DNA of 14,108 bases from JAFGKM01 sp964403465. Lineage in GTDB: Bacteria; Ratteibacteria; UBA8468; B48-G9; JAFGKM01. The DNA is taken from NCBI GenBank assembly GCA_964403465.1, contig CAYOFY010000040.1:1-14108 (forward strand). Direction: 5' to 3'. The notes under the pieces were generated by a model. The model was not told where the DNA came from. It saw nothing but the letters and a program-made list of their open reading frames with translations, and ran no database searches. The position numbers and the translations under genes were made by a program. This document shows positions 1 to 8,594 of the stretch, one piece after another (the stretch's first letter is position 1; every line of letters starts with the position of its first letter).

Positions 1-1814
<1,814 letters not shown>

Positions 1815-1897
1815 ATAAATTGTCAAATTTTCAAAGAACTTACCACAACATTCTTCCTAAAAGATATCAAAAAGAATGATATGGTTTCTCACTTGCG
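1815..1897 (-). other. 23S rRNA 5' leader with boxA-like element
   Basis: This is the transcribed leader between the predicted start site of the proximal promoter (about 1897) and the mature 23S 5' end. It contains GTTCTTTGAAAA at 1828-1839 (minus strand), which resembles the boxA antitermination element found in many rRNA operons, where NusB/NusE bind. A weak 6-bp stem (ATATCA / TGATAT) lies at about 1865-1883. No tRNA or 16S remnant is visible. The boxA call rests on resemblance only. Confidence 0.5.
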
Positions 1898-1903
1898 CAG
1901 ATA

Positions 1904-1932
1904 ATTATACTATTTTATTTTTCTGCTGTCAA
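1904..1932 (-). promoter_or_regulatory. Proximal 23S promoter (perfect sigma70 consensus)
   Basis: On the minus strand the -35 box TTGACA is at 1932-1927, followed by a 17-base spacer and the -10 box TATAAT at 1909-1904. Both hexamers and the spacing match the housekeeping-sigma consensus exactly. The predicted start is about 1897, giving a leader of ~83 bases before the mature 23S. This is the main reason to think the 23S gene is transcribed on its own. Confidence 0.88.
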
Positions 1933-1939
1933 GAGTTAG

Positions 1940-1968
1940 ATATTACCTTTTTAAAACATATCTGTCAA
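1940..1968 (-). promoter_or_regulatory. Distal (tandem) 23S promoter
   Basis: A second minus-strand promoter has -35 TTGACA at 1968-1963, a 17-base spacer, and -10 TAATAT at 1945-1940. It sits exactly 36 bp upstream of the proximal promoter, giving the tandem arrangement common for rRNA genes. The -35 is perfect; the -10 keeps four of six consensus bases. The TGA stop codon of the upstream dehydrogenase lies inside this -35 box. Confidence 0.65.
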
Positions 1969-3065
1969 GGGATAATTAAAAACCGTTTTTCTTTCAATGA
2001 TATCTTTGCGGCTTCCACAATCTTCATATTGTATATCCCCTCATAAAAGGAGGGTTCAGCCTGTCTGTTTTCCTCAACACATCTAAGAAAGTTATATATA
2101 GAATGTATATGGCCTCTTGTCCAGCCTATGGAAAACTTTGGGCCGGGAAAACTACTTTCAGCATATTTACTGACCGTGGGAATCATCTTGAAACCCGCAT
2201 CCTTTTCAACTGCATTGAAAAATTCGAGGTAGTTCGGCTGCATTGAGTTATATCTTATTGCACCCTTTGTCCCGTAAATCTCATATCTCAATTCATCCTC
2301 AGCTCCGGCAGCTATCTTGGACGATTCAATAACACCGATGGCTCCGTTTTTCATCCTGGCGTTCACAAGGGAATAATCCTCAACCTCAACTCTCACAATA
2401 TTTCCCTTTCTGTTTTTTCTATCCGGATAGAGTATCCTTTCGGTTCCCATAACCTCTTCAAATTGCCCGAGAAAGAAATATATCAGGTCAATTGCGTGAG
2501 ACCCCAGATCCAGCAATACCCCTGCACCTTTTTCCTGCTTCCATCCCATAAGTTTTTCCCTGTCAAGACTTCCGGAATGATAGTACGAAATGCGGAAGGA
2601 AACAGCATTTCCAAGATAACCTCCTTCGATTAGACTTCTGGCCTTCAGTGATGCAGGGAAAAACCTGTTGTGGAAAGCCACCTGGTGAATGCTTTTAAAC
2701 CCCTTCAGGGCATCCGCTATTTCATTTGCCTCTTTCATATCGCAAACTAGCGGCTTTTCGCAGTAAACCGGCTTCCCCGACTTCATGACCTCAAGCAGAT
2801 GCTCCCTGTGAAGGTTGTTGGGAGAACAGATATCTATCACATCAACATCCGGATGGTTTATCAATTCCTTATAGTCTGCGGTTCCGTATCTGAAACCAAA
2901 ATTCTGTTTTGCTTCACTTATCGTTTCTTCCCTCCTTCCGCATACACCGAAAAGCCTGGCACGGAAATTGCATTCGGGGTAGTAATATTTGATATTTTCG
3001 TATCCGTATGCGTGCACCCTGCCTATAAATCCAAACCCTATCAACCCCACATTATAAGTTTTCAT
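1965..3065 (-). CDS. Gfo/Idh/MocA-family NAD(P)-dependent sugar oxidoreductase
   Basis: The 366-residue product has the family's usual length and order: an N-terminal Rossmann domain with a G-F-G-F-I-G dinucleotide loop (residues 10-15), the EKP motif at 103-105 whose lysine is normally catalytic, and a C-terminal alpha/beta domain with D-L-G-S-H at 186-190 that carries the usual active-site histidine. Family members oxidise or reduce hydroxyls of sugars, inositols or sugar acids in the cytoplasm. The exact substrate is unknown. It is the last gene of the minus-strand operon, 22 bp after the isomerase. The ribosome site is weak (an A-rich stretch with AAAGAAA), but the start gives a canonical N terminus. 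Its TGA stop overlaps the distal 23S promoter. Confidence 0.9.
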   Translation of the reverse strand: MKTYNVGLIGFGFIGRVHAYGYENIKYYYPECNFRARLFGVCGRREETISEAKQNFGFRYGTADYKELINHPDVDVIDICSPNNLHREHLLEVMKSGKPVYCEKPLVCDMKEANEIADALKGFKSIHQVAFHNRFFPASLKARSLIEGGYLGNAVSFRISYYHSGSLDREKLMGWKQEKGAGVLLDLGSHAIDLIYFFLGQFEEVMGTERILYPDRKNRKGNIVRVEVEDYSLVNARMKNGAIGVIESSKIAAGAEDELRYEIYGTKGAIRYNSMQPNYLEFFNAVEKDAGFKMIPTVSKYAESSFPGPKFSIGWTRGHIHSIYNFLRCVEENRQAEPSFYEGIYNMKIVEAAKISLKEKRFLIIP

Positions 3066-3087
3066 AGTTTTCTTTTTACTGTTATTC

Positions 3088-4461
3088 TTATTTCATGCGG
3101 ACAGGTTTAAGGCCCGGAATGTATTTGCAGGCCTCAACCACAGCATCAGCGTAATGACCGTAAATCATACCTGCATGGTGGATAAAAGGACCTTCTATCA
3201 GAGTTCTTTCCCATTCCTGCCAGTCTTTCACTTCCATCCATACGTAGTTATTCAGAGTTTTCGGTCCCTCCACGGAAACGCCCTCGCCAACCGCAATTTG
3301 ATAATTATTCCTCTCACCGTCAAACCTTGCCACCGTTATCGGCCCGTCCTTTAACCGGAAATGGGTCATGCCTGAAAATTCAGACGGCAGTATCCAGTGT
3401 TTATCCAGACGTACTCTTTCTCCGGGATGGCACAGCGAGACGGGAGCAGCAAAATGCCAGAGAAGAACGGAGTTATCATTCTCAGGATGTCGTATTGTAA
3501 CATCCGCAAGAAAAGCGGGCTCTTTATCAAGAGAAACACGCCTTAATATCATGTCGCTTATCACCCCGTGGATATCCGACTCATGCCCCAGGGGATACTT
3601 TTCTGCAACCGAACTATCCGCAAAACAACAGTATGCTCCCATTTCCTCAATAATGGACATGAAACTCTGCACGGCAATCCCATCCAGTTTACTGAATTCG
3701 GCGGATTCCAGCATCTGGTCGCGCACTGCCAGGACGTTTAGCAGCGGCTCATCCGAATTGAATCCTTCCATATCCATCTTCTTTTTCAGTTCTGCCAATT
3801 CTTTCCTGTATGCATTAAGATTTCTCTCCGCTTTCCTTTTTGATTCCCGTATAAATGAAATCATGTCAATGGGAATTATCTCTACATTGAACCTTTCAAG
3901 CAGTTCACTTTCATTTATTATTGTCGTCCAGAAAAAATCAATCCGCTGTCCTATATGCCCTATCCTTATGCCCTTTCTGAAACTTCTCACAATGTTTACC
4001 GCCCTCAAGAAATTAAGCATCCCTTTTTCAAAAGATGGTTCATCCGGAAAGCAATTCCCAATATATGTGAACGGAACGCCGAGTTTGACAAGTACCTTGC
4101 TGGTGGCAAACAGCCCGCACAGTGTATCGGTAAGCCGCGTGCCGTCAGGAAGCGGCGCTCCGTCTCTCGGCCCCCATAGAAGAACCGGCAGTTTGAGTTT
4201 GGAGCAGAGCATTCCCGCCGCTCCCTCGGTACCAAAATTGCAGTGCGGGATAAAAACCGCGTCAACATCATGCTGTTTAAAATGCCTGACCACAGGCTCC
4301 ACATGCACCTGGTCTCTCACCATACCGTCTTTGATTACACCGTCAAGCGACACAATTTGCACGTCAAACGATTCCAGTTTCTCCTCAAGAAACTCTTTAT
4401 TCTTCATCGCTTCCGCATGGCTGAAAACAAATTTTCCTATCGGACAAAAACCGAGTTTCAT
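3088..4461 (-). CDS. L-fucose/L-arabinose isomerase-superfamily protein (divergent sugar isomerase)
   Basis: The 457-residue protein resembles the AraA/FucI fold, whose members interconvert aldoses and ketoses with a divalent metal. Set against AraA, the likely metal or catalytic ligands are Glu294 (in a G-H-E-S-D context), Asp320 (in place of AraA's second Glu), His336 (L-L-W-H) and His428/His429 (I-H-H-A-G). Their spacing is close to that in AraA. A polar, helical stretch (about 200-230) rich in Lys, Glu and Arg lies mid-protein. I prefer the ATG at 4461, preceded by AAGGA. A GTG at 4476 would add five residues and overlaps the creatininase TAG by one base, but has a poorer ribosome site. 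Substrate unknown. It shares the operon with a second, clearly different isomerase at 8591-9976. Confidence 0.8.
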   Translation of the reverse strand: MKLGFCPIGKFVFSHAEAMKNKEFLEEKLESFDVQIVSLDGVIKDGMVRDQVHVEPVVRHFKQHDVDAVFIPHCNFGTEGAAGMLCSKLKLPVLLWGPRDGAPLPDGTRLTDTLCGLFATSKVLVKLGVPFTYIGNCFPDEPSFEKGMLNFLRAVNIVRSFRKGIRIGHIGQRIDFFWTTIINESELLERFNVEIIPIDMISFIRESKRKAERNLNAYRKELAELKKKMDMEGFNSDEPLLNVLAVRDQMLESAEFSKLDGIAVQSFMSIIEEMGAYCCFADSSVAEKYPLGHESDIHGVISDMILRRVSLDKEPAFLADVTIRHPENDNSVLLWHFAAPVSLCHPGERVRLDKHWILPSEFSGMTHFRLKDGPITVARFDGERNNYQIAVGEGVSVEGPKTLNNYVWMEVKDWQEWERTLIEGPFIHHAGMIYGHYADAVVEACKYIPGLKPVRMK

Positions 4462-4475
4462 CTTTTCCTTTTTCA

Positions 4476-5249
4476 CTATTTTGTCTTTTCCCTTTTTTGC
4501 CTGCCATATTCTATCAAGAAGGGGGAGTACACATCCAGTATGGACTCAAAGATTTTTTTTCCGGTTTCTTTTGTAGCGACTGTCGGATCCCCGTAAATTC
4601 CCGTTTTGCTCTTCTGTAACCCCCATGTTGAAATAAATACCTTTCCCGGATAGAATTTTGATTTTATCCTCAATATATCTGCGCTGGTTAATCTGTCTTT
4701 CCGGACAAGCTCCTCCGCAAGATAAAGCATTAGAGACGTTTCGTATTCTCCGCCGTGACAGCTCCCTCTCCTGCCTGCCCTGAGCAGAGAAGCAATCTCA
4801 TCTCTTGCAATCACGGTAGGAATGGTTAGAGCAATGTAAACTCCATAAAGGTCGGCAATCTTCCTCACAACGACCTCCAGCGCACCAGTATGATTTCCGT
4901 GGCTGCTTATCAGAACGATTTTTCTGAAACCCATGTCAATAAGACTTCCGCATATTTCCAGAACCATGTCCATAAAAGTATCCAGGGAAAGAGAAACAGT
5001 TCCTGCCCATTTCCTGACTTCTCTCGTGGAGTATCCCGACCATATGGTTGGCATGACCAGAACCGGCATCTTCCCATGCAATCTTTTTGCCGCTCCGTAC
5101 GCGATCTTCTCAGCAATAAAGGCATCGGTCATTACCGGAAGATGTTTCCCGTGTTCTTCCGTCTGGCCTATCGGAAAGATTATTATCGTGTTTCTTGAAG
5201 CTGCTTTTTTCAGCTCTTCAGACGTTTTTCCTGCAAATTCCATGTCCAT
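4476..5249 (-). CDS. Creatininase-family metal-dependent amidohydrolase
   Basis: The 257-residue protein has the hallmarks of the creatininase/MftE family. P-I-G-Q-T-E-E-H-G-K-H-L-P runs at 26-38, with Glu31 and His33 aligning to known metal ligands. Asp42 follows (V-M-T-D), then S-S-H-G-N-H at 115-120 with His117, and C-H-G-G-E-Y-E-T-S at 164-172 with Glu170. These fit the two-metal site of creatininase. Known members hydrolyse cyclic or linear amides (creatinine, a formyl-aminopyrimidine, a mycofactocin precursor), so C-N bond cleavage is plausible here, but the substrate is unknown. The start has a strong GGAG six bases upstream. It lies 47 bp after the cupin and ends at the next gene's start. 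Confidence 0.88.
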   Translation of the reverse strand: MDMEFAGKTSEELKKAASRNTIIIFPIGQTEEHGKHLPVMTDAFIAEKIAYGAAKRLHGKMPVLVMPTIWSGYSTREVRKWAGTVSLSLDTFMDMVLEICGSLIDMGFRKIVLISSHGNHTGALEVVVRKIADLYGVYIALTIPTVIARDEIASLLRAGRRGSCHGGEYETSLMLYLAEELVRKDRLTSADILRIKSKFYPGKVFISTWGLQKSKTGIYGDPTVATKETGKKIFESILDVYSPFLIEYGRQKREKTK

Positions 5250-5296
5250 AAGAATCTCCGTTAAGGGTTTTTAACTTCATAACTTTAAACTTCTTA

Positions 5297-5764
5297 TCAC
5301 AGAATTCCGATCAATCTGTCTTTGAAAAAATTATCACCCGGTACTGACGCCTGTGAAACCTCCATAAGCAAGGAATCTGTCATTGCCGAGAAAGAATGCA
5401 GGTTTCCCACAGGCATGATCAGAACATCTCCGGGTTCCAGAATGCGCTTCTTGTTTTCATAAAGCATTTTGACCCTGCCCCTCAATAGAAAAAAAGTCTC
5501 ATTCTTTTTCCTGTGCCTGTGGGCAGGGCAGGTCTGTCCTTCAAACATAAAAATAAACTTCCCGCAGTAATTTTCTTCCTCAAGGTTCACTACAGGATAT
5601 TCTATGTGCCCGTATCTGAAAAAATCTCCAAGTCTGAAATCAAGCACAAGCGTATTCTTTTCCGGTAAGAGAAGTTTCCATTTCTTCCATATCTCTCTCG
5701 CCCTTTTCAGCAATTTCCTTTTCTCTTCGCCTTCTATCTTAAAGTCTCTCATTATTCCGCTCAT
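5297..5764 (-). CDS. Small single-domain cupin protein
   Basis: The 155-residue protein has a complete cupin fold. Motif 1 runs from Gly76 to Gly96 with His82, His84 and Glu89 as metal ligands, in the exact G-x5-H-x-H-x4-E-x6-G spacing. Motif 2 starts at Gly112 (P-G-D), with Pro118, Gly120 and His123 as the fourth ligand. The first 35 residues are Lys/Arg/Glu-rich and helical. Metal-bound cupins of this size include sugar isomerases (lyxose isomerase, for example), dioxygenases and binding proteins; the operon suggests a sugar-related step. Its ATG overlaps the aminotransferase TGA (ATGA), indicating translational coupling. An ATG at codon 5 is an alternative start. Function is inferred only at family level. 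Confidence 0.85.
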   Translation of the reverse strand: MSGIMRDFKIEGEEKRKLLKRAREIWKKWKLLLPEKNTLVLDFRLGDFFRYGHIEYPVVNLEEENYCGKFIFMFEGQTCPAHRHRKKNETFFLLRGRVKMLYENKKRILEPGDVLIMPVGNLHSFSAMTDSLLMEVSQASVPGDNFFKDRLIGIL

Positions 5765-7110
5765 CTTAAACCCAGCTCCTTCTCTGTTTCTCCGATCGCT
5801 TCTTCGATGATTCCTATACCCTTCGCAGCCATTTCCTTGTTCATGATAATCGGAGGCGAAAGTCGCAGGTTATGTCCCGCCGGCACCCATGCCAGTCCTT
5901 TTTGAAACGCCTTCTGATACACAAGTTTTCCCGCCTCTTCAAACGGCTCTTTCGTCTTCCTGTCCCTGACAAGCTCAATTCCCAGGAGGCATCCTTTACC
6001 CCTCACGTCTCCCACAATCTGATGCTCTTCCTTGATTTTCCTAAGAAGTCCGAGGATATACCCCCCCAGATCTCTTGCGTGTTCAAGAAGATTCTCTTCC
6101 TCTATAACTTCAATGGAAGCCAGAGCTGCGGCGCATGCCATGGGATTGCCTCCGTAACTCGTGGAGGCGGAAATTTTTTCCAGTGCATCTTTGTACTTTT
6201 CGGACAAAACCATTGCTGTAACAGGAAACCCGTTGCCGAAAGATTTTCCGAGAGTGATAACATCAGGCACGGTATTCCAGTGCTCCATGGCAAACATCCT
6301 GCCCGTCCTGCCCATACAGGTTAGAACCTCGTCGGCCATGAGAAGCATCTTATATTTATCGCACAATCGCCTGATTTTCTGAATCCATCCATCGGGCGGA
6401 ATGATGGAACCCGCCCATCCCTGTATGGGTTCAAGGACTATCCCGGCAACCTGCCCGGATGTTTCTTCCTTCATTACCCTTTCAATGTAGTCAACGCAGT
6501 AATGTCCGCACTCGGGATATTGCATCTTGAATGCACACCTGTAGCAGTATCCCCTCGGTACAAGGAAAAATCCCGGCGCACGCATTCCCTGCGTTCTGTC
6601 AACCCTGGCAAGACTCACCGCACCCATGGTTTTTCCATGAAAATCCCTGTGAAAGGATATGAATTCAAACCTGCCTGTCGCAGCCCGCATAGCCCTGAGG
6701 CCTGCTTCCACGGCAGTTGTCCCGCTGTCGTACAGTTGTATTCCGTTAAGATCCCCGGGAGTTATTCCTGCGAGTTTTTCAAGAAGTTTTGTCTTGATGG
6801 GAGTTGTAAAATCATGACAGTTCATCAGTGTTTTTGCATATTTTGCAACTGCCTCGCTCACCTTGGGATGACAATGCCCCAGACTTGTGACATATATGCC
6901 TGAAGAGAAATCAATGTAGGTATTGCCGTCAACGTCTGTCAGCGTGCACCCGTGTCCTTTTTCAAAAACTACGGGAAACAGCTGCACCTGGCTTGAATAT
7001 CCTTTCATGAATTTCTCAGCCCTGCCATGGTAATCCCTTGATTTGGGCCCCGGAGGTGCAACCTTTATGTCTGGAACTCTCCCTAAATCCACATCCGCCC
7101 AGTATCCCAT
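5761..7110 (-). CDS. Class III PLP-dependent aminotransferase
   Basis: The product belongs to the 4-aminobutyrate/acetylornithine aminotransferase group. It moves an amino group between an omega-amine, amino sugar or amino acid and a keto acid. Positions are numbered from the ATG at 7116; subtract 2 for the start chosen here. Visible motifs are Y-D-S-G-T-T (129-134, PLP phosphate), F-H-G-K-T-M-G (159-165), D262 in the A-D-E-V motif (PLP nitrogen), and K291 in L-G-K-S-F-G-N-G as the Schiff-base lysine. A four-cysteine insert (C191, C194, C203, C207) could hold a metal. I chose the ATG at 7110 because AAAGGAG lies eight bases ahead of it, while the ATG at 7116 is only two bases from that site. 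About 200 bp separates it from the upstream kinase. Confidence 0.9.
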   Translation of the reverse strand: MGYWADVDLGRVPDIKVAPPGPKSRDYHGRAEKFMKGYSSQVQLFPVVFEKGHGCTLTDVDGNTYIDFSSGIYVTSLGHCHPKVSEAVAKYAKTLMNCHDFTTPIKTKLLEKLAGITPGDLNGIQLYDSGTTAVEAGLRAMRAATGRFEFISFHRDFHGKTMGAVSLARVDRTQGMRAPGFFLVPRGYCYRCAFKMQYPECGHYCVDYIERVMKEETSGQVAGIVLEPIQGWAGSIIPPDGWIQKIRRLCDKYKMLLMADEVLTCMGRTGRMFAMEHWNTVPDVITLGKSFGNGFPVTAMVLSEKYKDALEKISASTSYGGNPMACAAALASIEVIEEENLLEHARDLGGYILGLLRKIKEEHQIVGDVRGKGCLLGIELVRDRKTKEPFEEAGKLVYQKAFQKGLAWVPAGHNLRLSPPIIMNKEMAAKGIGIIEEAIGETEKELGLR

Positions 7111-7118
7111 TTTCATAT

Positions 7119-7125
7119 CTCCTTT
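7119..7125 (-). promoter_or_regulatory. Ribosome binding site that decides the aminotransferase start
   Basis: AAAGGAG reads on the minus strand. It is eight bases from the ATG at 7110 and only two from the ATG at 7116, so the downstream ATG is the more likely initiator. Confidence 0.65.
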
Positions 7126-7185
7126 ACCCCGACCGACGCTTTTTGTCGTTGCGAGCGTTTTTTGCGTGGCAATTGACGTTTCTTA

Positions 7186-7256
7186 TCATCCCGGCATGTT
7201 TTAAGCCGGGACCTATTACGTTCCTCTGGATCCCCACTCACTATCCGCAGGGATGA
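7186..7256. repeat. Palindromic intergenic repeat remnant with TCATCCC...GGGATGA ends
   Basis: This 71-bp element is bounded by 7-base inverted ends (TCATCCC at 7186-7192, GGGATGA at 7250-7256). It contains an internal perfect hairpin, CCCGGC (7190-7195) / GCCGGG (7205-7210), with a 9-base loop. A further ATCCC / GGGAT pair lies at 7229-7254. The style resembles the small palindromic GTCAT-CCC / GGG-ATGAC intergenic repeats seen dispersed in many bacterial genomes. Flanking sequence at 7145-7174 (GTCGTTGCGAGCG then GCGTGGCAATT) looks like another degraded member. Only one copy is in the window, so repetitiveness in the genome is not shown. Confidence 0.55.
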
Positions 7257-7328
7257 CAAACTGCGTCAGATTTATTCGGCTATGCTTCAAAATGACAATG
7301 TGATGACACTAAGGTCAGGGGTTACGAT

Positions 7329-8594
7329 TTACGTCTTTTCAATTGCCAGAAGAGCGGCACCTCTTCCCGCAGCTTCATTTGTTTCAGGCAAAATCACCTT
7401 CAGGCCAGTATATTTTTCTATCATTCCAGGCAGCATCCTCTCCCTGCTTCCTCCACCCACCATGAAAAGCCGTTTTACTTCCATCCTCTTATTTATCTTT
7501 TCAAGCCGTTCGTTCACCGTCATGGATAACGCCTTCATGCCGGCATGGAAGATATCCTCTCCTGTTGTGGACAGACTGATATTCCTGATAACTCCTTTTT
7601 TCCCGGCAAAATCGGGCATAACCTTGATATTCTCTTCTCCTTTGTCCAGAGTTCCTTTTATGCGGAGATTCTTTCTCATCCAGTCAAGAATTACTCCACC
7701 GTTACTCACCGATGACATCAGTCCAAAACGGTTTTTCTGGAGATGTCTGCCAGGAAACCATCCAGTATGCGGTATAAAGACCGGTGTTTCCGTCATAACC
7801 AGAAGTGCCCACGCAGTCCCGCATGAAAGAAGGCAATCTCCCCTATTTACCGCTCCGGCTCCCATAGAAGCGCAGTACTGGTCATGTCCTCCTGCAACAA
7901 CCGGTATCCCTGAGGGGATATCAAGAAGTTCAGCCACTTCTTCCGTAACGGTGCCTCCGACAGAGCAGGGTGGAATCACCCGGGGCAGGCTCTCTTCCTT
8001 CAGCCCGGAAATATTAAGTATTTCCTTATCCCAGCAGTCCTTTACTATATTGTAAAAGCATGTCATCTGAGCCGAGGTGGCGTCAAGGTAAAATTTCCCG
8101 GTGAGTCGAAAATTCAGATAATCCGCAACGAAAGATAACCTGTGCAGTTTAGATACAATGGCTGTCTTTTTTTCCCTGAACCAGAGCCATGAGGCAGGTG
8201 GTGACCATCCTGCAAACTGATGACCTGTTTTCCTGTAAAAATAGATGTCGCCGTACTTGCTGTTCAGTCTTCCTGCAATCGATGCCGCCCTGTTATCCAG
8301 CCAGGTTATCCCGGGACTCAGCGGTTTCAGATGAATGTCCAGCGGGACAAAAGTTCCGCCCTGACTGCTTATGGCCACGGCGGATATTTCTTTCCTATTC
8401 CAGTGAACCGAATCATGTAATTTCTCTGCTGATTTAACCACTGCATTCCACCAGTGCTCTGCCTTCTGTTCAACCACACCAGGGGCTTTATGCAGAATCT
8501 TTGTAGGATGTGATACACCTGCCAGAAGTTCCGCCTTTTCATTAAACAGAAATGCCTTTGTGTTGGTTGTGCCGCTGTCAAAAACCAGTATCAT
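7329..8594 (-). CDS. FGGY-family carbohydrate kinase
   Basis: The 421-residue kinase should phosphorylate a ketose or polyol with ATP. It shows D-S-G-T-T-N-T-K (6-13, first phosphate-binding loop), T-W-L-D-N-R (97-102, sugar contact), Asp238 in G-G-H-D-Q as the probable catalytic base, and C-terminal G-G-G-S-R-E-R-M (380-387) and E-A-A-G-R-G-A-A (407-414) for ATP binding. It is shorter than the usual 480-510 residues of xylulokinase or fuculokinase, mostly in the C-terminal half, but all core motifs remain. The ATG overlaps the AraA-like stop by ATGA, with GGAG five bases upstream. With the neighbouring isomerase and the divergent aldolase it completes an isomerase-kinase-aldolase set. Its sugar is unknown. 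Confidence 0.9.
   Translation of the reverse strand: MILVFDSGTTNTKAFLFNEKAELLAGVSHPTKILHKAPGVVEQKAEHWWNAVVKSAEKLHDSVHWNRKEISAVAISSQGGTFVPLDIHLKPLSPGITWLDNRAASIAGRLNSKYGDIYFYRKTGHQFAGWSPPASWLWFREKKTAIVSKLHRLSFVADYLNFRLTGKFYLDATSAQMTCFYNIVKDCWDKEILNISGLKEESLPRVIPPCSVGGTVTEEVAELLDIPSGIPVVAGGHDQYCASMGAGAVNRGDCLLSCGTAWALLVMTETPVFIPHTGWFPGRHLQKNRFGLMSSVSNGGVILDWMRKNLRIKGTLDKGEENIKVMPDFAGKKGVIRNISLSTTGEDIFHAGMKALSMTVNERLEKINKRMEVKRLFMVGGGSRERMLPGMIEKYTGLKVILPETNEAAGRGAALLAIEKT

Noticed and set aside
1815..1964. tRNA or 16S remnant between the dehydrogenase and 23S
   Set aside because: No cloverleaf, no CCA end and no conserved 16S block is visible; the interval is filled by promoters and leader.
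4474..4476. GTG start for the isomerase, overlapping the creatininase stop
   Set aside because: The ATG five codons later has a better placed AAGGA. The GTG remains possible but less likely.
3368..4576. Long plus-strand open frame (402 codons) antisense to the isomerase at 3088-4461
   Set aside because: It lies opposite a protein with clear family motifs, is Ser-rich and low-complexity, has no ribosome site or recognisable domain, and runs into the creatininase gene. It is a codon-structure shadow.
7186..7256. Intrinsic terminator after the FGGY kinase
   Set aside because: The CCCGGC/GCCGGG stem is not followed by a U-rich run on the minus-strand transcript, so it is better described as a palindromic repeat.
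7282..8055. Plus-strand frame of 257 codons opposite the FGGY kinase
   Set aside because: The kinase motifs on the minus strand are unambiguous; the plus-strand frame is Ser/Pro/Phe-rich with no domain and no ribosome site.
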